The notes beneath the pieces are model-generated. The model saw only the letters and a program-made list of their open reading frames with translations, did no database searches and had not been told where the DNA came from. This document shows, piece after piece, positions 46,395 to 47,089 of a stretch of DNA of 47,089 nt. The stretch comes from Leucosporidium creatinivorum (Eukaryota > Basidiomycota > Microbotryomycetes > Leucosporidiales > Leucosporidiaceae). Location of the stretch: assembly GCA_001600635.1 (NCBI GenBank), contig BCKL01000006.1, positions 1,014,752-1,061,840 on the forward strand, given 5' to 3'. A program made the translations under genes and the position numbers. The first letter of the stretch is position 1, and the number at the start of each line of letters is the position of its first letter.

Positions 46395-46746
46395 GGGAAT
46401 CAGCAGTAGGAACGGGAAGACTCGTTTGGCGTTGTACATTGATTCACTCCTCCCTCGAACCGCTCTGCAAAAATGCGACCTCAAGCAGCTCGGCGAAGGA
46501 AGTTCGGCGGGAGAGAACCAGCTTCGGCGCTCAGCTTCTCGCTGGGCTGGCATACCGAGGAGCAAGATGCAAATCTGCAATGGATGCTCGTGGTGACTCC
46601 TACTGCCCTACAGCATACATCCCGACATTCCTCGCCCCCAGCTCGATCACTTCTCCCGAAGCGCCGGGTCCAGCGAGCGGTGCTCTTCCTCCTTGCCCTT
46701 CGCCTTTCTCGCTCTTTCTCTGCTTCCTCGTCGACAGCGACTCATC
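46395..46746 (+). promoter_or_regulatory. Upstream region of the GPI-anchored protein gene, copy B
   Basis: Inverted copy of 28153-28504, differing at 46635. It has the same sense CTACAG and no coding feature. Confidence 0.5.
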
Positions 46747-47089
46747 ATGCACCTCTCTTCTGCTCTTCCTGCTCTCCTGGGTCAGCTCTTCTCAATCTGC
46801 ACCCTCACGGGATCCGCTTGTTGACCCCCCTTCTTTCCTCTCCAAACAGTCGCCGCTGCCGCCTCTGTACGAGCACAGACGACGGAGTATCAAGGTGACT
46901 ACACCATCATTTCGGGTCAAGCTTTCCCCAACAGCTGTGTTCCTACATGCCAGCCTTTCCTCGACCAGCAGAATGTGAGCTCAGCTCCCTCCTCCGTCGT
47001 CGCCGGAATCGCCGAACCGAGCTGACTCGCCGATACTCTACACAGGCCTGCTACACTGGTTCAGTGAAGAGCAAGGAGGAAGATTGTGC
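46747..47089 (+). CDS. GPI-anchored cysteine-rich protein, copy B, 5' part only
   Basis: Second copy of the gene at 27207-28152, cut by the window end. The visible part covers the signal peptide exon MHLSSALPALLG, the first cysteine exon ending PFLDQQN, and the start of the next (ACYTGSVKSKEEDC). The serine-rich stalk and GPI tail, if present, would lie outside the window. The visible coding exons show no difference from copy A. Confidence 0.8.

Larger units (their letters stand above)
43467..47089 (-). repeat. Right arm of large inverted duplication, cut by window end
   Basis: Reverse complement of 27810-31432. Identity begins sharply at 43467; the sequence just outside differs. The coding parts of the two arms are the same apart from the N at 30768 in the left arm (A here at 44131, on the plus strand). 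The arm reaches the last base of the window, so its full length and the outer junction are not visible. Confidence 0.97.

Overview
The window is fungal nuclear DNA. It is GC-rich and gene-dense, and almost every gene is cut by many short introns (mostly about 50-130 bp) with GTGAGT-like donors, a CTGAC/CTAAC branch site and a CAG acceptor. The gene set (GPI-anchor ethanolamine-phosphate transferase, fungal lysine pathway saccharopine dehydrogenase, Rac1, JMJD7, TRM44, GPI-anchored serine-rich wall protein) and the intron style suggest a basidiomycete, most likely a Pucciniomycotina red-yeast relative (Microbotryomycetes-like). The species cannot be named from the sequence alone. All protein genes were rebuilt by eye across introns, so internal splice sites are approximate unless stated.

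Layout, left to right. 1-10 kb: translation elongation factor 2 (minus, 3' end outside the window), divergent LAS21 (plus), then TRM44 and an aldose 1-epimerase (both minus). 10-18.5 kb: a giant alpha/beta-hydrolase fold protein and an F-box-like/LRR-like protein with exon-encoded DDEMPPLE repeats (both plus). 18.8-24.4 kb: JMJD7 (plus), RAC1 (minus), LYS1 (minus). 24.9-26.9 kb: two head-to-head MYND-finger genes. 27.2-34.3 kb: a cysteine-rich GPI-anchored wall protein (minus), a leucine-rich-repeat protein (minus) and a DUF2433-like metallophosphatase/RGG protein (plus). 34.7-42.8 kb: an M24 Xaa-Pro peptidase (minus), an unrecognised gene (plus), a decayed fragment of the peptidase gene, and a PhoD-type alkaline phosphatase (plus). 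43.5-47.1 kb: a second, inverted, almost identical copy of 27,810-31,432.

The most striking feature is this inverted duplication. Two arms of at least 3,623 bp, with only two base differences that I could find plus one N, face each other across a 12,034-bp spacer; coordinates pair as x and 74,899-x. The inner end of each arm lies inside the 650-bp first intron of the DUF2433-like gene. Past that point the two flanks still look related but strongly diverged. This suggests recombination (break-induced replication, gene conversion or inversion) seeded in an older repeat, or an assembly fold-back. Because both arms carry the same promoter and first exon, flipping the spacer would always rebuild one intact gene.

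A second signal is a CTACAG hexamer, often TCGACTACAG or TCCGCTACAG. It recurs in the sense direction in upstream regions and sits 2-9 nt before the start codon of five genes. No tRNA, rRNA, CRISPR array, transposon protein or virus-derived element was recognised.
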